Shown here piece after piece: positions 17,332-27,160 of a stretch of 64,000 nt of DNA. The position numbers and the translations under genes are program-made. How positions within the stretch are numbered: position 1 is the stretch's first letter; each line of letters starts with the position of its first letter. The stretch is from Chlamydiota bacterium (lineage in GTDB: Bacteria > Chlamydiota > Chlamydiia > Chlamydiales > JACKPQ01). The DNA is taken from contig JAJFLZ010000037.1 in NCBI GenBank assembly GCA_021772435.1, positions 62,001-126,000 on the forward strand, read 5' to 3'. A model generated the notes under the pieces. That model worked only from the letters and a program-made list of their open reading frames with translations. It made no database searches and was not told the DNA's origin.

Positions 17332-18090
17332 CTAAGACTGAAACCTCTTAAAATACGGCCATAATTCCGAGAAATGTTTTTTAAATAAGACATCTAATTT
17401 TTTTAAATCTGCCTGATCCGTTTGTAAACTATGAAATTTTGGTTTTCCAAATGAACGCGTCCCTGGAAGGGATGGGGTTGTGTTATAGAATGTGAAACAT
17501 CTTTCCTTATGCGTCTCTAATTCGTCAATAAATTCATCGATATTTGCTTCATCACCTGTAAAATTTAAAATGCTTTGAAGTGTTTCTTTTGGACTTAAAA
17601 TTAAATCTTCATAGTAAATAAGCAGTCTTCTTTCAGGTGGGAAGGTTTGGAAATAGCTTAAATTTCGAATGAGCTTATAAAAATCACCTTCCCCTTTGCT
17701 TGCCCTATGGACAAGCCTCAATGCTTTCTCTGCCGTATCTACTCTCCGAAATAAACTCTCTTTAAAGTTTCTAAGCACAATCAGTAGTTTGCCATTTTGA
17801 TGCTTTCTAAAATCTTCGTGAACGTGGGTTAAAAACTCCGGCCTATGTGTATGGTAGAATGCCGCCTTTTTTTGATCGGGAGAAAGTTGAAGCATAGAGC
17901 TATTCCAGTCCCACATCTTTTCATTTAGAACATAAGCCGGACGGTATGTAAGCTGACAGACACAATAGGTGAGCCACTGAGTACCAGAATGGGGATAGGT
18001 AAGTAAAGCAACAGGTGCTTGCGGTTGCCCCGGCTCTGCAAAAACCCCGCATACTAAAAGCACCGCAATTGACAAGCATTTTTTTAACAT
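17332..18090 (-). CDS. Exported sulfotransferase-like protein
   Basis: I start it at ATG 18090, preceded by AAAGGAG at good spacing; an upstream ATG at 18171 lacks a site. The signal peptide is KKCLSIAVLLVCGVFA. LLTYPHSGTQWLTY matches the 5'-phosphosulfate loop of PAPS-dependent sulfotransferases, and LIVLRNFKESLFRR the 3'-phosphate binding segment; YYEDLILSPKETL and a C-terminal RSFGKPKFHS follow as in the Sulfotransfer_1 fold. Substrate is unknown. PAPS is not expected in a bacterial periplasm, so export raises the question of where it acts. Confidence 0.8.
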   Translation of the reverse strand: MLKKCLSIAVLLVCGVFAEPGQPQAPVALLTYPHSGTQWLTYCVCQLTYRPAYVLNEKMWDWNSSMLQLSPDQKKAAFYHTHRPEFLTHVHEDFRKHQNGKLLIVLRNFKESLFRRVDTAEKALRLVHRASKGEGDFYKLIRNLSYFQTFPPERRLLIYYEDLILSPKETLQSILNFTGDEANIDEFIDELETHKERCFTFYNTTPSLPGTRSFGKPKFHSLQTDQADLKKLDVLFKKHFSELWPYFKRFQS

Positions 18091-18223
18091 CGAAAGCTCC
18101 TTTCCTAAAAGGCACGCAACTATAATGGTTTTTCGATTGACAGTCAATCCTAGATGGAAATCAATAACCAACTAATTATTAATGTCTTAATATAATGTGT
18201 GATCGATAAAATTTTTTCATTTC

Positions 18224-18253
18224 TTGTTTTTAATTTGCTAAGTTAACTATGAT
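18224..18253 (+). promoter_or_regulatory. Candidate sigma-70-type promoter of topA
   Basis: TTGTTT at 18224-18229 and TATGAT at 18248-18253 are separated by 18 bases, 48 bases before the topA start. The surrounding DNA is AT rich and carries two GATCGATA words (18201 and 18251). Consensus resemblance only. Confidence 0.38.
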
Positions 18254-18301
18254 CGATAGATCGGTATAGTCTTTTTTTAGGCTTTCAAATAGAAGGAAGA
18301 T

Positions 18302-20788
18302 ATGGCCAAGTCATTGATTATTGTTGAGTCCCCTACTAAAATCAAGACTCTGAGGAAATTTTTGCCAAAGAATTTTCGGTTTGAGTCTTCGGTTGGCCAT
18401 ATTCGCGATTTGCCGCAAAAAGGCTTTGGCATTGACATCGAAAATGATTTTAACCCTGTCTACCAAACGCTTCCCGAAAAAAAAGACGTCATCGCTAAGC
18501 TTAAAAAAGAAGCAGCTGCAGCAGATATCGTGTACTTAGCGCCCGATCCCGACCGTGAAGGAGAAGCTATTGCTTGGCACATCGCTGCAATCCTGCCAAA
18601 AAAGACAGAGATCAAACGCATTACTTTTAACGAGATCACTCGCGATGCCGTGCAAGAAGCAATCGAACATCCAAGACCTATTGATCAGCATCTGGTAGAC
18701 GCGCAACAAGCAAGACGCCTGCTCGACCGTATCGTCGGATATAAAATTTCACCACTTTTACAAAGACGTGTGCAAAAAGGCAAAGATGGCTTTTTATCAG
18801 CAGGGCGCGTGCAGTCTGTAGCACTTAAACTCGTCGTCGATCGAGAAAAGGAAATTGACGCTTTTATTCCCGTTGAATACTGGAATTTGGGAGCTACTTT
18901 GCAAGATGGTAGTAAGCCATTTTACGCAGGTCTCCATACAGTAGACGGAAAAAGAATTGAAAAAGAGCCGAAAAAAGGCTGCATTACAATACCAAATGAG
19001 CAGTCTGCAAAAGAAATTGCTGAAAAACTAAAAAGTGCTAGCTACAAAACAGGTGCAGTCGAAAAGAAAGAGAAAAAACGGCATCCAGTTCCCCCATTTA
19101 TCACCTCGACCCTGCAGCAAGAAGCAAGCCGCCACTACGGATTTCCTGCATCGCGCACTATGTCGATTGCACAAAGCCTCTATGAGGGTGTCGATTTAGG
19201 AAGCGAGGGTACAGAAGGTTTGATCACTTATATGCGTACTGACTCTGTGCGCGTTGCAAACGAAGCCATCACACATGGGCGAGGGTTTATTGAAAAAACA
19301 TACGGCAAAGAATATTTGCCCGAAAAACCCAAGCAGTACGCCTCCAAAAAAGGAGCGCAAGATGCGCACGAAGCGATACGTCCAACTAATTTAGCGCATC
19401 CACCAGAGCAAATTAAGAAATTTTTAAACGTTGATCAGTTCAAAATTTACAGCTTGATTTGGAAACGTTTCCTCGCATCGCAAATGACTTCTGCCATTTA
19501 TGATACGGTTGCAGCTCTAATTGAAACAAATGCGAATGTCGAATTAAAAGTTACCGGGTCTACGCTCAAGTTTAATGGCTTTTTAGCCGCTTATCAAGAA
19601 AAGAGCGACTCCGAAGAGACCGAAGAAAAGGAAAATCTACTGCCACCTTTAAAAGAAGGCCAAGATTTAAAACTTGTCGAAGTGAAATCTGAACAAGCTT
19701 TTACAAAACCTCCAGCACGTTTTAGTGAAGCTTCCCTTGTTAAAGAGCTTGAAAAATCTGGTATTGGCCGTCCGTCTACCTACGCTACGATCATGAATAA
19801 AATCCAAAGCCGCTCTTATACTACAAAAGAGAAGCTCTATTTGAAGCCGACTGAACTTGGGAAAGTGATTGTAGCGCTTTTGGACACAAGTTTTGGCATG
19901 ATCATGGATGTTAACTTTACAGCGTCTATGGAAAAAGACCTCGATGGGATTGCTGAAGGCGATAGAGAGTGGAAAGCTTTTGTTCGAGAATTTTGGGATA
20001 AGTTTAATCCTCTCTTGGAAACAGCAGAAAAAGAAGCTCATGTTCCAAAGCAAGACACCGATATCGATTGCCCAGAATGCGGTTCTAAATTGCAAAAGAT
20101 TTGGGCAAAAAGCAAGTATTTTTACGGATGTTCGCGTTACCCAGATTGTGGCTTTACAGCTCCACTAGAAGGCTTGAACTTTAATAAAGAAGATTACGCT
20201 AAGGATTTCGATTGGGATCAACCTTGCCCTAAATGCAGTGAAAAAATGCAAGTTCGCCATGGCCGCTATGGCCCTTTCTTGGGATGCACGAAATATCCTG
20301 ACTGCAAGGGCATTGTCAATATTCAAAAAGAAGGCGAATTGCCACCTGAAGACCTGCCTAATTGCCCAGCTATTGGTTGCACCGGCAAGCTTACTCAGCG
20401 CAAGTCACGTTACGGAAAAACTTTCTTCTCATGCACTGAATACCCCGATTGTGATGTGATCGGAAATGAAGTGGATCAGGTTTTAGAAAAGTATAAAGAG
20501 CATCCGAAAACAGCTTATGTAAAAAAAGCTCGTAAACCAGGAGCCAAGCGCACTGGCGGAGGCCCAAAATACAAGCTTTCCAAAGACCTCGCTGCAATCA
20601 TCGGTAAAAAAGACATGACACGTGGTGAAGTCACAAAAGCTCTCTGGGTTTACATCAAAGAGAATAATCTTCAAGACCCCAAAAACAAACGACGTATTAT
20701 CCCGGATGAAAAGCTTAAAAAAATCTTTGCTGAGCCGATCGACATGATGCAGCTGGCGGGTACACTCAAAGACCATCTTTCAAAATAG
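18302..20788 (+). CDS. topA: DNA topoisomerase I fused to a SWIB domain
   Basis: Type IA topoisomerase that relaxes negative supercoils. The Toprim domain starts at SLIIVESPTKIKTL and contains PDPDREGEA (81-89); the catalytic tyrosine is Y310 in GLITYMRTDSVRV. Three C-terminal zinc ribbons follow (CPECG, CPKCS, CPAIGC pairs, each closed by a YPDC). From about residue 755 to the end there is a SWIB/MDM2-like domain (LSKDLAAIIGKKDMTRGEV to MMQLAGTLKDHL). SWIB domains are otherwise mostly eukaryotic; the fusion to TopA is a known chlamydial feature. The 828 residues fit. ATG 18302 follows GAAGGAAG. A 19-bp palindromic repeat lies just after the stop. Confidence 0.97.
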   Translation: MAKSLIIVESPTKIKTLRKFLPKNFRFESSVGHIRDLPQKGFGIDIENDFNPVYQTLPEKKDVIAKLKKEAAAADIVYLAPDPDREGEAIAWHIAAILPKKTEIKRITFNEITRDAVQEAIEHPRPIDQHLVDAQQARRLLDRIVGYKISPLLQRRVQKGKDGFLSAGRVQSVALKLVVDREKEIDAFIPVEYWNLGATLQDGSKPFYAGLHTVDGKRIEKEPKKGCITIPNEQSAKEIAEKLKSASYKTGAVEKKEKKRHPVPPFITSTLQQEASRHYGFPASRTMSIAQSLYEGVDLGSEGTEGLITYMRTDSVRVANEAITHGRGFIEKTYGKEYLPEKPKQYASKKGAQDAHEAIRPTNLAHPPEQIKKFLNVDQFKIYSLIWKRFLASQMTSAIYDTVAALIETNANVELKVTGSTLKFNGFLAAYQEKSDSEETEEKENLLPPLKEGQDLKLVEVKSEQAFTKPPARFSEASLVKELEKSGIGRPSTYATIMNKIQSRSYTTKEKLYLKPTELGKVIVALLDTSFGMIMDVNFTASMEKDLDGIAEGDREWKAFVREFWDKFNPLLETAEKEAHVPKQDTDIDCPECGSKLQKIWAKSKYFYGCSRYPDCGFTAPLEGLNFNKEDYAKDFDWDQPCPKCSEKMQVRHGRYGPFLGCTKYPDCKGIVNIQKEGELPPEDLPNCPAIGCTGKLTQRKSRYGKTFFSCTEYPDCDVIGNEVDQVLEKYKEHPKTAYVKKARKPGAKRTGGGPKYKLSKDLAAIIGKKDMTRGEVTKALWVYIKENNLQDPKNKRRIIPDEKLKKIFAEPIDMMQLAGTLKDHLSK

Positions 20789-20811
20789 TCTCAACTATCT
20801 TTTCGCTTTAA

Positions 20812-20836
20812 CAGATGTAAAGCCGTTTTACATCTG
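20812..20836. repeat. Palindromic repeat, copy 1
   Basis: Core ATGTAAAGCCGTTTTACAT at 20815-20833, extended to a 10-bp stem by flanking CAG and CTG. It lies between the convergent genes topA and the coiled-coil porin. The central base differs from the other copies (GCCGT rather than GCGGT). There is no T-run after it. Confidence 0.85.
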
Positions 20837-20846
20837 CGTTGGTAGA

Positions 20847-22718
20847 TTAGAAGTTGAGTTGGATTTTGCCGACGAAGCCTTGCATGCCAAGTGTTGAAGT
20901 ATTGATCACGGTATGGCGGGGTGTAATGGTTGATGTAGTGTTCGTTGGGTTGCTATAACGCATCTCTTCTACGTTGAACCACGCGTTGACTTCATAACCT
21001 GCAAAGATGAGAATTCCAACATCATTCCACATTTTGCCCCATTGCGGCCCCATCTGCATTTGCAGGTGAGTGGCAATGCGCTGATCATCGTATTTAGCAT
21101 TTTCGATGGTGGCCGGTGGTAGGTTGCTGCCAGCATTGTTAGTGTCTGCTTCAAAGGTGTTTTTGTAGTAGCCAATGAGCGCCGCCAGAGAGGATTTGCC
21201 AAATAGGCTAAAGCCTGAGCCTATATACCAATCTAGATCGATTCCAACACGCATACCACCACCATGGAATTCCCATTTGTCACGGTTATGCGTTTCATTT
21301 GACGGACTTCCAACACCGTTGTACTTAACATCCATTTCACGATCCATCCAAGTCCCTGTCAGTCCCATGGTGGGACGAACGATGAGTTGTTTGGTGGGAA
21401 GAAAGCTTCTAGCTAGCATTAGATCAAAAACGTTGTAAAATAGATCAACTTTGCTTCTTGCTGAATCGGTTGCTTGCGTTGAGACATTGTCTTTGGTCGG
21501 CATGAGTACGCGAGTTGGATCTGATGGTCTACTAAAGCTGTCTGTGCCATCAATATTGATGTAGGTATATTGCAAGGCTAGTTCCCAAAAATCAGGTCTA
21601 AACCGATGCCCAACCTCGACTCTAAATCCAGGATCCCAACCAAATTTTGCTTCTTCAACCTCTCCTGTTTGACCAAGCGGTGTAGATGACACAGGAAAGT
21701 TCGGAATGACAAAATCTAACGTTCCAGCTTCTGCTGTCCAAACAAGAATTTCACCACGAATCCAGCTAGTGGACTCTTCAACATTTGGCCTATAGCATAC
21801 AATGGGCGGAAGCGGTTGTGGGCAGCAGCAAGCCTGCATCGATTCGGGATAACTCATCTGATTTTGATTATTTGAAGAGTATTGCAAGCTACGTTCATTT
21901 TGGAAATTTTCTCTCATCTGCTCATGCTGTGCTTGAGCAATGATTATTTGCTCTTGCATAGTGAGCAGTTGATCTTGATGATTCTCTTTTGCTCTAGCAA
22001 GATCTAACATGAGATCTGACTTTTCTTGATTTGCTAAGGAAAGCTGCGCTTGCAATTGGTTGACTTGATCACTAAATTTATTTTGCTCTTCGCTAATCTG
22101 GCGCTTCAGCCCTTCTGCGTCATTTTTGGCATTGTAAAGCCAGGCAGTAAAGTTTTTTAATTGTTTTGCATTAAGCGTTTTAGCTTCGGCTAATTCATTT
22201 TTTAATCCGTTCATTTTGGTGTGAGCGTTTTTCAGCTCGATCTCTAGACTATCGATTTGAGTCGTATTGCCTTTGCGTGCAGCTAAAAGCTCATCTTTGA
22301 CTTTTCCAGCTTCTAGACGTGAAGATGTTAATTGAGCTGTCAATTCAGCTATCTGTTCATGGCTATGTTGCTTAGCGCTGCTGAGCTCTACTTGGAGATT
22401 GGCTGATTTATGTTGGATTCGTTCAAGCTCTTGCTTGAGCGTCTGCACCCGGCTTAGGCTTTCTTTCCGCATGCCTTCGATTTCTTTTTCAAGCTCAGAG
22501 GTTTTGGATGTCGCCAAATTAAGTTCGCTTGTCAATTTTTCAACTTGTTCACGATTGGATTTTTGTGCGCGTAAAAGTGCTGATTTAAAACGTTTTGCAT
22601 CTGTTTTTGCAGCTTCTAGGCGATCATTTAGGTGCGAGGTGTTTTCTTCGTTTGCTAATACCGACGTCCCGCCAAAAATCATACACAGCGCTAGTAGGTT
22701 ACATCCAAATTTATTCAT
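20847..22718 (-). CDS. Coiled-coil outer-membrane beta-barrel protein (Lpg1974-like)
   Basis: A 623-residue outer-membrane protein. After a signal peptide (NLLALCMIFGGTSVLA), about 250 residues form a heptad-rich coiled coil full of Lys, Glu, Leu and Gln. From about residue 315 a barrel starts with STSWIRGEILVWTAEAGTLDF, continues with WELALQYTYINIDG, and ends in GKIQLNF with a terminal Phe recognised by BamA. The barrel matches the Legionella Lpg1974-type porin family common in environmental chlamydiae. The long coiled coil could span the periplasm, as in proteins that tether the outer membrane where peptidoglycan is scarce; that role is inference. Confidence 0.82.
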   Translation of the reverse strand: MNKFGCNLLALCMIFGGTSVLANEENTSHLNDRLEAAKTDAKRFKSALLRAQKSNREQVEKLTSELNLATSKTSELEKEIEGMRKESLSRVQTLKQELERIQHKSANLQVELSSAKQHSHEQIAELTAQLTSSRLEAGKVKDELLAARKGNTTQIDSLEIELKNAHTKMNGLKNELAEAKTLNAKQLKNFTAWLYNAKNDAEGLKRQISEEQNKFSDQVNQLQAQLSLANQEKSDLMLDLARAKENHQDQLLTMQEQIIIAQAQHEQMRENFQNERSLQYSSNNQNQMSYPESMQACCCPQPLPPIVCYRPNVEESTSWIRGEILVWTAEAGTLDFVIPNFPVSSTPLGQTGEVEEAKFGWDPGFRVEVGHRFRPDFWELALQYTYINIDGTDSFSRPSDPTRVLMPTKDNVSTQATDSARSKVDLFYNVFDLMLARSFLPTKQLIVRPTMGLTGTWMDREMDVKYNGVGSPSNETHNRDKWEFHGGGMRVGIDLDWYIGSGFSLFGKSSLAALIGYYKNTFEADTNNAGSNLPPATIENAKYDDQRIATHLQMQMGPQWGKMWNDVGILIFAGYEVNAWFNVEEMRYSNPTNTTSTITPRHTVINTSTLGMQGFVGKIQLNF

Positions 22719-22781
22719 ATCAAACCTAATTTATTTACTTTTCTAACTTCTAGTTAACAAATTAAGTCATTTATTCAAAGT

Positions 22782-24767
22782 TTATTTAATATCTTCTAGT
22801 AGTTCGAGCTCTCGAAAATAATTGAGCTCATCGCGTAATCTAGCGGCGTCTTCAAACCGCAACTCTTTGGCAGCTAATCGCATAAGCTTTTCATACTCTT
22901 TGATTTTAAGTGACACTTGTTTGGAGTTGAGTTTATCCATAACAGGTCTTTCTTGATCTGATGACACACCGGTAAAGGTTTCGATGAGATCTTCTGCCAC
23001 TTCTCGCTTGATTGTTTTAGGTGTGATTCCATGTTTTTTATTGTAATCTTCCTGCACTTTGCGGCGGTTGCTGGTAATTTCAATGGCACGCTGAATAGAA
23101 CCTGTCATTTTATCAGCATACATGATCACTCTGCCCTCACTGTTTCTTGCTGCACGGCCACAGGTCTGTACAAGGGCTGTCTCACTACGCAAAAAACCTT
23201 CTTTGTCGGCATCTAAAATAGCCACCAAGGCAACTTCTGGGATATCTAACCCTTCCCGAAGCAAGTTTATTCCCACCAAAACATCGAACTTTCCTTTTCT
23301 GAGATCTTTGATGATTTGAACCCTTTCAAGTGTCTCAATATCTGAGTGTAAGTATTTGGCTTTTACGCCGATCTCTTCGAGGTAGCGGCTTAGATCTTCG
23401 GCAAGTTTTTTTGTGAGTGTTGTCACAAGAACACGGTGATTTTTCTCGATGACTTGCCTGATTTCTTCTAAACAGTTATCCACTTGATCGCTAGCTGGCC
23501 GCACTTCAATTACAGGATCGATCAGTCCTGTCGGACGAATAATCTGCTGAACGATTTCTCCACCTGTCTCTTCAAGCTCAAACGGCCCTGGCGTTGCCGA
23601 TACGTAGATCACTTGCCCAATGCGCTTGTAAAATTCTTCAAACTTTAGCGGGCGGTTGTCAAAAGCTGATGGAAGACGAAATCCAAATTCGATCAAGGCT
23701 TCTTTGCGAGCTCTATCACCATTATACATCGCCCGAACTTGCGGCAGAGATTGGTGAGATTCATCTACAAAGATGATAAAATCGTCTGGAAAGTAGTCGA
23801 GTAGACAGGGCGGGGGATCACCAGGCCCCCGCATGCTAAAGTGGCGTGAGTAGTTTTCAATGCCTTTGCAAAAGCCAATTTCTCTGATCATTTCCAAATC
23901 ATATTTGGTTCTTTGCAAAATTCTTTGATGCTCAACGAGTTTGTTTTCTTTTTCAAAGGTGTCAGCGCGATCAGCAAGCTCTGCCTTGATCGTCTCTCTT
24001 GCTCTTAATTGCACATCTTCCGGTGTTACGTGATGAGATCCAGGAAAAATTGTGAGTTTTTCTTGCGTCTCAATTACTTTGCCAGTCAAAGGATCAATCC
24101 GGCTTATCCGCTCTAATTCATCTCCAAAAAATTCAATTCGATAAGCGATATCTACTTCGTACGCCGGCATAATTTCGACGATATCTCCACGTACACGAAA
24201 TGATTTTCGTTCTAAATCGAAGTTTTTGCGATCGTATTGCATTTTAACCAAATGCACGAGTACCTCATCGCGCCGATAGCTCTCTCCAACCGCTAAGTCG
24301 AGCTTCATTTGTACGTAGTATTCTGGCAATCCCAAGCCGTAGATACATGAAACGGAGGCAATGATGATAACGTCTTTCCGCTCAATTAACGAACGCGTAG
24401 CAGAAAGGCGCATTTTGTCGATGTTATCGTTGATCGACATGTCTTTTTCGATATAGGTATCTGTTCTGGCGATGTAAGCTTCTGGTTGGTAGTAGTCGTA
24501 ATAGGACACAAAATATTCAACAGCGTTATTTGGAAAAAATGCTTTGAATTCCTGGTAAAGCTGCGCAGCTAAGGTTTTATTATGTGCTAGGACAAGTGTA
24601 GGCCTTTGAACATTTTGAATGACGTTTGCCATGGTAAATGTTTTACCAGATCCTGTCACTCCAAGTAGAACTTGTGCTCTTTTGTCTTCTTTCAGGCCTT
24701 TGCAAAGCGCACTAATCGCCTCGGGCTGATCACCTTTCGGTTTAAAATCAGATTTTAGACGAAACAT
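22782..24767 (-). CDS. uvrB: Excinuclease ABC subunit B
   Basis: DNA-damage recognition helicase of the UvrABC nucleotide-excision system. Walker A GVTGSGKT is at residues 36-43, the beta-hairpin [11 protein letters not shown] near 90-100, the DEAD-like box VDESH in the middle, and the C-terminal UVR motif ([20 protein letters not shown]) that binds UvrC ends the protein. Length (661) is normal. It overlaps the upstream tyrP gene by 20 bases, so it is likely co-transcribed with the run of minus-strand genes from 28788. Confidence 0.97.
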   Translation of the reverse strand: MFRLKSDFKPKGDQPEAISALCKGLKEDKRAQVLLGVTGSGKTFTMANVIQNVQRPTLVLAHNKTLAAQLYQEFKAFFPNNAVEYFVSYYDYYQPEAYIARTDTYIEKDMSINDNIDKMRLSATRSLIERKDVIIIASVSCIYGLGLPEYYVQMKLDLAVGESYRRDEVLVHLVKMQYDRKNFDLERKSFRVRGDIVEIMPAYEVDIAYRIEFFGDELERISRIDPLTGKVIETQEKLTIFPGSHHVTPEDVQLRARETIKAELADRADTFEKENKLVEHQRILQRTKYDLEMIREIGFCKGIENYSRHFSMRGPGDPPPCLLDYFPDDFIIFVDESHQSLPQVRAMYNGDRARKEALIEFGFRLPSAFDNRPLKFEEFYKRIGQVIYVSATPGPFELEETGGEIVQQIIRPTGLIDPVIEVRPASDQVDNCLEEIRQVIEKNHRVLVTTLTKKLAEDLSRYLEEIGVKAKYLHSDIETLERVQIIKDLRKGKFDVLVGINLLREGLDIPEVALVAILDADKEGFLRSETALVQTCGRAARNSEGRVIMYADKMTGSIQRAIEITSNRRKVQEDYNKKHGITPKTIKREVAEDLIETFTGVSSDQERPVMDKLNSKQVSLKIKEYEKLMRLAAKELRFEDAARLRDELNYFRELELLEDIK

Positions 24768-25956
24768 GCCAGCCGAGCTGTTCTAAAATATCAATAATCA
24801 CAACGCTTATCGCCACAAAAATGATGAAGATCATTAAAATTTTTGCTTTTATTGTTTGGTAAAATTTGGGCGTTTTGAGCTTCCATGCCATGACAGCAGG
24901 TAAAAATAAGAGCAGCACAGCTACAAAAGCCCCAGCGTATTCTAAAGCAAGAATAAAACCGCGTTTGTAGGTGAGGACAAAGAGCAAGGGCGGAATGAAT
25001 GTGAGCCCAAGGGCAAGAAGTTTGCCTTCCCAGCTTTTTTTGATTTTTAAGCCGTCTATAAGAAAGTCTGATAGTGAGATCGCAAGACCCAAAAATGAAG
25101 TTGTAATGGCAAAAAAGGAGAAAAATTGCGCTGTCTTGGAAAGAAAGGAGCTTTTGATTGCATAGGATAAGGGGATGGTGGATGCCTCGCCAGCTTTGAG
25201 CGTTGCAAATAAACCATGTGACCCATCCAGCGGCACAACCCCTAAAACTAACGCCTGCCACACAACATAAAAGCAAAGCGGCAAGAGGCTTCCAATGATA
25301 ATCACTCTTTTAAGCCGTTTGCGATTATGATTCATGTAGGTAGTTAGAGTGGGAATGATAACATGATAGCCAAAGGATGTAATCGCTAAGGGGACTCCCA
25401 GCACTAAGGGCTTCCAATCCATATGCAAAAGCAATTGCCCTTCAACGTGCGACGGAATAGTGAAAACAAGTAAAATATAAGACACGATTAGACCAAACAT
25501 TAAAACGCGATTGACAACGTCGACACCTTCAGTGCCTAAGTAGATAAACCCACCAAAAATGAGCGGCAACATAAATGATCCAACCCAAGTAGGCGCCGAA
25601 TGGCTTGTGATCGTCTGAATGGCGCTTAAAAAAACCGGTCCGCTTCCTGCAATATAGGCTGCAATAAGCGAATAAAGCAGTAGCAAATAAAATATCCAGC
25701 TAACGACTTTACCCCAAGTCCCAAGCGTACGCTCTGCCATTGAAATAAGATTCGGCTCGCCTTTAACACTTAGGTTAACATCGAGAAAGAAAAATGCTGA
25801 AATTAGCATGCAAGACCAACAGATAAAAAACAGCACCATAGAAGGGAAAAAACCCATAGCTGATGTCATCACAGGCAAAGCGAGCATAGCTGCGCCTATT
25901 GCTGTCCCACTGACAAGAAAAATTCCGCCCAAATAGTGATTAATTTTTAACATCAT
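24748..25956 (-). CDS. tyrP: Aromatic amino acid permease, TyrP type (copy 2)
   Basis: Inner-membrane transporter of the hydroxy/aromatic amino acid permease family, with about 11 hydrophobic helices over 402 residues. The N-terminal [19 protein letters not shown] is the family signature for the unwound substrate-binding helix. Chlamydiae commonly carry two tandem tyrP genes; here both lie together and this one ends 20 bases inside uvrB. It probably imports tyrosine or tryptophan from the host. Confidence 0.9.
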   Translation of the reverse strand: MMLKINHYLGGIFLVSGTAIGAAMLALPVMTSAMGFFPSMVLFFICWSCMLISAFFFLDVNLSVKGEPNLISMAERTLGTWGKVVSWIFYLLLLYSLIAAYIAGSGPVFLSAIQTITSHSAPTWVGSFMLPLIFGGFIYLGTEGVDVVNRVLMFGLIVSYILLVFTIPSHVEGQLLLHMDWKPLVLGVPLAITSFGYHVIIPTLTTYMNHNRKRLKRVIIIGSLLPLCFYVVWQALVLGVVPLDGSHGLFATLKAGEASTIPLSYAIKSSFLSKTAQFFSFFAITTSFLGLAISLSDFLIDGLKIKKSWEGKLLALGLTFIPPLLFVLTYKRGFILALEYAGAFVAVLLLFLPAVMAWKLKTPKFYQTIKAKILMIFIIFVAISVVIIDILEQLGWHVSSKI

Positions 25957-25960
25957 ATAT

Positions 25961-27160
25961 CTACGAAGAGGGAAAAAGCTTTAATCCCATCATTTGACTC
26001 ATTTGATAAAATAAAATAAAGCAAGCAAACGCTGCGACAAAAATCAGAAGAGGTTTTCCTCCCCATACTTGATATCCCGCTTTGGTTTTTTTGCGACCCT
26101 TCCAAACCATCAATGCTGGAAATAACCCAAACAGAATCACAGCGCAGATGCCACCGGCGAAATTGATCGCTGCAAAAAAGATATTTGAATACAAAATAGC
26201 AAAACCAAGAGGTGGTATGAGCGTTAACCCGCAATACCAAAAATTTTCGATTTTTTCACTTTGAGGCTTTTTTCTTCCGCTTAAGCCATCTCTCCAAAAG
26301 TGAGACAGCCCAAGCGATTGAGCCAAAAATGAAGTTAAAATCGCAAAGAACGCGAGCGCACCCGAAAGCGATCCAATCACTGGCCTGTGCAAAAAGTCTT
26401 GAATAGCTTGCGCTGCGTCAATATCTTGCTGAAAGGCTGCAAATACAGTTTTTGGTGGCAAAATACCAAGGGCGACAACTTCCCAAATCAAATAAATGAC
26501 AAGCGTTAGTAGCGATCCTCCGATAATGGCTTGCTTGATGCGCTTGACATCGCCGTCCAAGTAGGCGCTCAAGGACGGAATCATGTTGTGAAAGCCAAAC
26601 GAAATGATCAAGATGGGCAATGCAATAAAGACCATTGAGGGCTCGCTGTATGTCAGATCGCTCACTTGAATGTACTGCAATCCCAAAAAAGTTAGGCCGA
26701 TAAAGGCTGCAATTTTACCGAACATTAGCACACGGTTGACTAAGTCCACAGGACGTGTACCGAGATAAATTAACCACCCAAATAGCACAACGAAAAACAA
26801 CGTTCCCACCCAATCGGGAATGACGCCATTAACAGCTTTTGCAAAATGATTACCACTAAGCACCATGTAAGCTACTAAGAGCGCATAAAATAAAAACAAG
26901 TAAAGCGCCCAGGCCATATAGCGACCAAATTTACCTAAGCTATGCTCGATCATCGAAAGTAAATTGACCGGTTTTTTAAACCAGCAGTTCACTTCCACAA
27001 GCAATAGGGCTGTTGTAGTCATGAAAAACCATGCTAAAAAAAACATAACCATCGTCGGGAAGAATCCAGCCATGCCGGTGAGAATAGGCAAGCCAAGCAT
27101 GCCTGCTCCAATACAGCTACCTGTCAAAAGAAGCATCCCGCCAAAAACTTTACTTTTCAT
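25961..27160 (-). CDS. tyrP: Aromatic amino acid permease, TyrP type (copy 1)
   Basis: A 399-residue paralogue of the neighbouring permease. GGMLLLTGSCIGAGMLGLP is the same signature at residues 8-26; about 11 membrane segments follow. Its stop is four bases from the next permease and its start overlaps the ThyX-like stop (ATGA), so the three are an operon. The two copies differ enough (for example LVAYMVLSGN against [10 protein letters not shown]) to have distinct substrate preferences. Confidence 0.9.
   Translation of the reverse strand: MKSKVFGGMLLLTGSCIGAGMLGLPILTGMAGFFPTMVMFFLAWFFMTTTALLLVEVNCWFKKPVNLLSMIEHSLGKFGRYMAWALYLFLFYALLVAYMVLSGNHFAKAVNGVIPDWVGTLFFVVLFGWLIYLGTRPVDLVNRVLMFGKIAAFIGLTFLGLQYIQVSDLTYSEPSMVFIALPILIISFGFHNMIPSLSAYLDGDVKRIKQAIIGGSLLTLVIYLIWEVVALGILPPKTVFAAFQQDIDAAQAIQDFLHRPVIGSLSGALAFFAILTSFLAQSLGLSHFWRDGLSGRKKPQSEKIENFWYCGLTLIPPLGFAILYSNIFFAAINFAGGICAVILFGLFPALMVWKGRKKTKAGYQVWGGKPLLIFVAAFACFILFYQMSQMMGLKLFPSS

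Noticed and set aside
18201-18264. Operator made of GATCGATA repeats before topA
   Set aside because: Only two short copies with irregular spacing; likely chance in AT-rich DNA.
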